This document shows, piece after piece, positions 21,130-25,679 of a stretch of 25,679 nucleotides of DNA. Below the pieces are notes generated by a model that worked only from the letters and a program-made list of their open reading frames with translations, was not told where the DNA came from and made no database searches. The translations under genes and the position numbers were made by a program. Within the stretch, counting starts at the first letter, position 1, and every line of letters begins with the position of its first letter. Source of the DNA: DASVEE01 sp036399695 (GTDB lineage: Bacteria > Acidobacteriota > Thermoanaerobaculia > Gp7-AA8); the NCBI GenBank assembly GCA_036399695.1, contig DASWMP010000192.1, positions 1-25,679 on the forward strand, in the 5' to 3' direction.

Positions 21130-24100
21130 TCACTGCGCACAACCCATTTCGTTGTACATCTTCCAGAACTCCGTCGCTGGACTGATCGCACCCTGCTGCG
21201 GCCGATGAATCGTCATCATGTTCTGATCGCGACTTGTTGGGCCGACTCGCGAGAACGACGCCGATGGAGCCATGTGCGATCGAACGCCCAGGGAGAGAAA
21301 CTGCAGGCCGGTCCACGCCCCTGCGAGATTCCGCATCGTTCTGCATGTTTCATCGGATGCGGTTCTCGGCCTCGGCGGGCCGATGGTGGTGGTGGGCTCG
21401 GTCTGTTTCGGAAGGGACGGTTTGTTGCCCATTCCTACAGGATCCGCCGGCACGGTTTCGCGGCCCATGCGGGCATTCCTTTCCGCATTGAGCTCGCGCA
21501 CAAACTGCGCGATGCGGTCGGATGCGCCCCTCAAGTCGTCGGTGATGATCCAATCCGTATCGCACCGAGGATCGAACCCCTGCCTGCATTCGACGACGAT
21601 GAGAGGCAGACAATTGGGGCAGTCTGGCATCAGCCCGCTGGAATCGCGTTGGTTCACCGGATCGCTGCCGGCGTACACATATGTATTCATCCCGCCCGCG
21701 AGACCGATCGGGTCCTGTGAGATGAACCTGGCCATGGCCGGGTCATACCAGCGGGCGCGGACGTAATAGAGACCCGTCCCGGAATCAATTTCACGGGCCA
21801 TGTACCTCAGCGGTTGTCCGGTCGGGTCATTGGAGCTCTCGATCTCTCCGAACGGGGTATAGCGGTATTCTCCGGTGACAACTCCGGCTTCGTTGATCAG
21901 CCCTGCGACGTGTCCAGGGTACTCGAGCGTGTAGTAGTACGTCGCGTTCGTTCCGCCGTTGGTGACGCGCACGCTGTGAGGATTGTCCGTGCCCGGCCAG
22001 TACGTGTACAGACGCAGCGTCGCGCCGCTGGCGTTTGCCTCCAGGAGCAGATCGTCGCCGTCGTACAGGAAGTATCGCGGCTGGCCCGCTTCCGTCCGCC
22101 GGACGCGGCGTCCCAGTCCGTCATACCCGTACGAGATCACCACGCCATTCGTCGTGACCGAAGCCAGTTGTCCGAGGCTGTTCCAGGTGAAGCCCTGCTC
22201 GTAACCCGCCTTGTACTTACGGGTGACGTTGCCTTCCGCGTCGTACTCGAAGTTGTAGCCGTTGAATGTGGTGAGGCGGTTCGTCCCCGGCGTGACGGCG
22301 CCGCCCCTATCGGTGCGATTGCCTGCCGCGTCATACGTGTAGTTCTCGGCCCGGATGGTCGTGACACGGCAGGTCACGCCGGTGCAGTTCTCCGCCGGAT
22401 TGGTGTAGCCGCCATAGCTGGTGACCTGCCCGAGGGCGTCGTAGGCATAACCCCAGTAGCGGTCCTCGAGAATCGACGTGCGGGTATTCAGGCGGTTCAG
22501 ATGATCCCAGGCGTACGTGCCGCCCAGCTTCTGATTGACGCCGGTCGCATTGAACGTCACCGCGTCGAGGCGGCCGTCGTTCTTGAACGATCTCGATTCC
22601 GTCACCCCGTTCGGAAGGGTGACGCGCAGCGGCCGGCCGGCGGTGTCGATGTGTATCGTCGATCTCCTTCCGGAGAAGTCGTCCAGCGCGTAGGACATGC
22701 CGAGCGTGACGTCGCTGGGACGGAAGTCGGGCTGGTAGCGCAGCTTATGCAGCGAGCCGCTCCAGGTGGTCAGATCGAAACCGAGGTTGTGGTACGCGTT
22801 GGCACTGTCGTAGACCCGCTTGATCTCGAACGCTTTTCCGCCCAGCGTCGCGGTCACACTGTCGGGAAGCCGGACACCCTCGACCGTCTTGATCGTGACG
22901 GTGCTCTCGTTGTTCGTCACGATGCGCGTCAGTGTGTCGGGGTACGCGAACGAGGTCGTGACTCCGTCGGCCGTACGTCCGATCGGGCGGTGCAGTGCGT
23001 CGTACGAGCTCGTCACCACCTTACCGCGGCGATCCTTCGCAGTGACCAGCAGCCCCTCGCGGTCGTACTCGTAGGTGCGGCTGCCGCCGTCCGGAGCCGG
23101 AAACGTCTCCGTCGTCAGCCAGCCGAGAGCGTTGTATGCAAAGTCGTACGCCTTCCCTGCCGTGTCGGTCACGCGCGTCAGATGCGGCCCCGTGTACTGA
23201 TACGACGTCGACCGGCCGAGGGGATCGATCACCATGCTCTGGCGATCCAGGCTGTCGTACTCGATCGTGACGGTCTCGCCGAGCGTGTTGGCGATCGTGC
23301 GGAGGCGGCTCGCCGGATCGTACGTGAACGTCGTCGTCAGGGACGACCCGTCGTCGCGATAGGCCCGCTGAGAGTCGGCGTTCTTCCAGACGTTGTTCTC
23401 GTACGACCACTCCGTCCGCAGCCCCTTCGGATCGACGGCGGCCGTGACCTGATAGCGGCTGTTGTACTCGTAACGCGTCGCCGTTCGGTTGTAGTCATCG
23501 CTCTTGCCGTACCACGTGCGGAGCACCTCCCCACGGGCACCGTACGAGTACCAGGTCGCGGCCCGGCCGTTCATCACGAACTTCGGACGGCCACCCGGGT
23601 CATACGACGCCTCGTAGACCGTCGCACCATTGACGGTGCTGTGCAGCAGGTTGCCCTTGCTGTCCCAGACGTTGTTCCTCGATTCTTCAGGACCGAGGCT
23701 TCGCTCCAGCAAGCCGTCCACGGTCCAGCCAACCGTCGTGACGTTGCCCACCGGATCGACGACCTTCGTCGCATTGCCATAACGGTCGGTGGTGAACTTC
23801 GTCAGGTGACCGCCCGCATCCGTGACCTCCGCGTACACGTTCTCGGAGATCACCGCTTCGGCAGGACGATCGAAGCTGTGAAGCTCAGGAACCCAGAACT
23901 GGTCGGGGACGACGATCTCCGGGAACTGCCGGTACGTCACCTGCGGGCGCGCCTGCAGGCCGCCTTGCACCGTCACGCCCGGACCCGTCACCGTCTTCAG
24001 CTTCAGGTCGCGGTCGTACGTGATGTCGGTCGTGACGCCCGGATCGACCGTGCTGCCTGCACTGAAGCTCACGTTGTACGACGTGAGCAGCCGGCGGGAG

Positions 24101-25581
24101 TCGTAGGTCATGCGCAGGTTCACCGGACCGGAGAGCTCCGTGATGGCATTCGCGCTGTTGCGGGTGACGGTGACGATCCGCCCGCCCGGGCTGGTGATGC
24201 TCTTCAGGTACCAGGCGGAGTCATAGGCGAAGGTGGTCACGAGACCCACCGGATCGACGATCCGCGACAGCACCGGCGTGTTCGTGCCGTCATGCGTGTT
24301 CTGCCACTCGACGTTCGTCGTGTTGCCGACGCTGTCGCTCGCGCTGGTCATGAGGCCGGCGGCCGAGAAGGCCACCTGGCTCCCATCCGGGTAGCTTCGC
24401 AACCATGTTCCGGAGAAATCCTTGACCAGCTTGCTGAAGTCGCCGTCCGGCGTCACGTACGAACAGGTCGTCGGCGTTGGGCACGAGCGCTCGAAGAACC
24501 GCAACGTACCGTCGCCTTCATGGATCAACGCGCCGTCGGCGCCTTTGTCGTAAACCCGCTTGATGCCGGTCACGATCCAACCGGCTCCATAGCGGCTGTT
24601 CGCCTCATTCAGGATGAGCAGGCGCACCGGGAAGCGTGTCTCGCTGAAATCAGTGCTGCTCGTCCTGTAGGTGCGCACGACACCCCAGGCCTTGGAGATC
24701 GTGCCTGTATATGTCCCGGCACTCCACCACCACGACACGCCGAGGCGCTGCGCCGGGGCTTCGAGGCCCTTGTAGAACACTTCCGGGATGCCGCTGAGGA
24801 GCGGCTGCGTCCCGCTCGCGCCATCGTTCCACTGCTCCATTCGCAGCGACTGCGCTTTCAGCACCGGAGTGCTTCCGCTCAGTCTCGGATACGCCGCGAC
24901 CTGAATGAATGCCGTCGGCTTGGCCAGCTCCGAGCTGTACATGAGCCCCGTCGTTCTGGAGGTGCCCATGCTCGAATACGACCAGCCCGGATACGCGAGC
25001 GTCATGGCACCGGCCGAGGTATTTCGATAGCCGTTGTGATGAAAGTCGTTCTGAACGACGGGGGTTCCGGGAACCGTCTGCGTGAACGAGAACGTCACAC
25101 GGCTCGAGCCGACGGTGCCGAGCTTGTCGGCCACCTGCGCCACCAGGACGTGCTCGCCGAAGGCGCTCAGTTGGATGCTCCCTGTGGCGGTGCCACGCAC
25201 ACCGTCGAGGTTCGTGCTCCACGAGAGCGGGACGGCCGTCGACGAACCGGCGCGCCACAACTTCGCCTGCAAAGTCGTCCCGTTCAGACCATCCGGATCG
25301 GTGAACACGATCGTCACCGGAACCGTCTTGTTCGGGAACTCCGCCGAAAACGTACCGCCGGCCGGCGAGAACCCGACGTTCGGACTCTCGCCGCCGGTCG
25401 TGATGCCGCATTGCGGGTCGTACGAAGGGTTGCACTGCGCGGCCGCTGGCTGGGCACAGAACAGCGCCACGAGCACACACGCAAACGAGAGCAGTTTGCT
25501 TTGGATCGTCAGGACCGCGGATCGGCGCCACGGCCGCGCTGCTGCTGGGTGAGAAGGATACTTTGGGGGTATGAGGATCAT
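21130..25581 (-). CDS. Secreted RHS/YD-repeat protein
   Basis: A 1483-residue exported RHS protein. The signal peptide ends QPAAA before Q49. Next come an Ig-like beta domain (about residues 65-150), an N-terminal RHS module with SRYGAGWIVTGIKRVYDKG, and a long series of YD repeats (about 400-1250) such as YDSLDRQSMVIDPLGR and YDAEGNVTRKYKAG. The RHS core signature is RARWYDPAMARF and SQDPIGLAGGMNTYVYAG, ending DSSGL. The last 166 residues (from MPDCPNC) are the variable tip and match no toxin family I recognise. RHS shells form hollow barrels that enclose the tip. No immunity-type gene follows its stop. An ATG at 25665 would add 28 residues; 25581 is preferred because AGGAG lies six bases before it and the signal peptide begins there. 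Confidence 0.93.
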   Translation of the reverse strand: MILIPPKYPSHPAAARPWRRSAVLTIQSKLLSFACVLVALFCAQPAAAQCNPSYDPQCGITTGGESPNVGFSPAGGTFSAEFPNKTVPVTIVFTDPDGLNGTTLQAKLWRAGSSTAVPLSWSTNLDGVRGTATGSIQLSAFGEHVLVAQVADKLGTVGSSRVTFSFTQTVPGTPVVQNDFHHNGYRNTSAGAMTLAYPGWSYSSMGTSRTTGLMYSSELAKPTAFIQVAAYPRLSGSTPVLKAQSLRMEQWNDGASGTQPLLSGIPEVFYKGLEAPAQRLGVSWWWSAGTYTGTISKAWGVVRTYRTSSTDFSETRFPVRLLILNEANSRYGAGWIVTGIKRVYDKGADGALIHEGDGTLRFFERSCPTPTTCSYVTPDGDFSKLVKDFSGTWLRSYPDGSQVAFSAAGLMTSASDSVGNTTNVEWQNTHDGTNTPVLSRIVDPVGLVTTFAYDSAWYLKSITSPGGRIVTVTRNSANAITELSGPVNLRMTYDSRRLLTSYNVSFSAGSTVDPGVTTDITYDRDLKLKTVTGPGVTVQGGLQARPQVTYRQFPEIVVPDQFWVPELHSFDRPAEAVISENVYAEVTDAGGHLTKFTTDRYGNATKVVDPVGNVTTVGWTVDGLLERSLGPEESRNNVWDSKGNLLHSTVNGATVYEASYDPGGRPKFVMNGRAATWYSYGARGEVLRTWYGKSDDYNRTATRYEYNSRYQVTAAVDPKGLRTEWSYENNVWKNADSQRAYRDDGSSLTTTFTYDPASRLRTIANTLGETVTIEYDSLDRQSMVIDPLGRSTSYQYTGPHLTRVTDTAGKAYDFAYNALGWLTTETFPAPDGGSRTYEYDREGLLVTAKDRRGKVVTSSYDALHRPIGRTADGVTTSFAYPDTLTRIVTNNESTVTIKTVEGVRLPDSVTATLGGKAFEIKRVYDSANAYHNLGFDLTTWSGSLHKLRYQPDFRPSDVTLGMSYALDDFSGRRSTIHIDTAGRPLRVTLPNGVTESRSFKNDGRLDAVTFNATGVNQKLGGTYAWDHLNRLNTRTSILEDRYWGYAYDALGQVTSYGGYTNPAENCTGVTCRVTTIRAENYTYDAAGNRTDRGGAVTPGTNRLTTFNGYNFEYDAEGNVTRKYKAGYEQGFTWNSLGQLASVTTNGVVISYGYDGLGRRVRRTEAGQPRYFLYDGDDLLLEANASGATLRLYTYWPGTDNPHSVRVTNGGTNATYYYTLEYPGHVAGLINEAGVVTGEYRYTPFGEIESSNDPTGQPLRYMAREIDSGTGLYYVRARWYDPAMARFISQDPIGLAGGMNTYVYAGSDPVNQRDSSGLMPDCPNCLPLIVVECRQGFDPRCDTDWIITDDLRGASDRIAQFVRELNAERNARMGRETVPADPVGMGNKPSLPKQTEPTTTIGPPRPRTASDETCRTMRNLAGAWTGLQFLSLGVRSHMAPSASFSRVGPTSRDQNMMTIHRPQQGAISPATEFWKMYNEMGCAQ

Positions 25582-25587
25582 GTCGGT

Positions 25588-25592
25588 CTCCT
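25588..25592 (-). promoter_or_regulatory. Ribosome-binding site deciding the RHS start
   Basis: AGGAG on the minus strand, six bases before the ATG at 25581, is an ideally spaced Shine-Dalgarno sequence. The longer in-frame start at 25665 lies within 14 bases of the window end, so its upstream region can only partly be judged. Confidence 0.75.
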
Positions 25593-25633
25593 GCCACCAA
25601 TTTTGGGTGGCGAGCGAAGAACGAGGTTCCATT

Positions 25634-25655
25634 TTGTGATCGGATTGTGATCGGC
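25634..25655. promoter_or_regulatory. 11-bp direct repeat upstream of the RHS gene
   Basis: TTGTGATCGGA (25634-25644) and TTGTGATCGGC (25645-25655) are direct repeats one helical turn apart, about 55-75 bases upstream of the RHS start. Each contains TGTGA, the half-site recognised by CRP-type regulators, but in direct rather than inverted orientation. A regulator-binding role is inference. Confidence 0.4.
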
Positions 25656-25679
25656 TGGACCCCACGAACCCGATCGAGC

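Noticed and set aside
21814..25650. 1278-codon open frame on the plus strand opposite the RHS gene
   Set aside because: Its translation is arginine/valine/histidine-rich with no domain, signal peptide or repeat logic, while the minus frame is a clear RHS protein. Long antisense frames are expected in GC-rich coding DNA.

Overview
This 25.7 kb window comes from a high-GC bacterial chromosome with tightly packed genes, several 4-8 base stop/start overlaps, and short intergenic spacers rich in palindromes and short-period repeats. No taxonomic marker such as rRNA is present. Paired M16 peptidases, a run of three membrane-fusion proteins feeding a MacB-type permease, LytS/LytTR signalling, a secreted RHS protein and a eukaryote/alphaproteobacteria-like histidyl-tRNA synthetase together suggest Acidobacteriota or a similar diderm phylum. 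That assignment is inference.

Layout. (1) 30-2848, minus: an exported M16 peptidase pair, with a zinc-site subunit followed by a zinc-less partner. (2) 3037-7972, minus: three periplasmic adaptor (HlyD-like) genes in overlapping series and one MacB/FtsX permease. No ATPase gene is visible. A 64-bp nested palindrome separates blocks 1 and 2. (3) 8180-14278, plus: a histidine-centred stretch with egtD (histidine trimethylation towards ergothioneine), a Crp/Fnr regulator with a small unknown ORF, tRNA-His, hisS, hutH (histidine ammonia-lyase, overlapping hisS by 4 bases) and a tandem-ACT protein. (4) 14404-17837, minus: a TIR - transmembrane - WD40 protein of 982 residues and, upstream, a secreted protein with two six-cysteine repeats. 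(5) 17954-18430, plus: a lipocalin-like protein. (6) 18622-21071, plus: a LytTR response regulator overlapping a LytS-type histidine kinase that contains a second, decayed kinase half. (7) 21130-25581, minus: a large secreted RHS/YD-repeat protein.

The strongest biological signal is in block 3. The tRNA-His lacks the near-universal G-1:C73 pair (it has A73, with T at -1), and the adjacent HisRS has a motif 2 resembling eukaryotic and alphaproteobacterial enzymes rather than ordinary bacterial ones. This looks like a co-evolved, non-canonical histidine identity system, and the synthetase is translationally coupled to a histidine-degrading enzyme. The other candidates for undescribed biology are the membrane TIR protein with a probably extracytoplasmic double propeller, and the tandem (decayed plus active) histidine kinase.

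Several intergenic spacers carry their own unrelated short-period array: 7-mers around the tRNA, 21-mers after the ACT gene, 9-mers after the lipocalin gene. TAGAAT/TACGAT hexamers sit just upstream of several starts and may mark leaderless or near-leaderless transcripts. No CRISPR array, insertion sequence, integrase or phage gene was seen.
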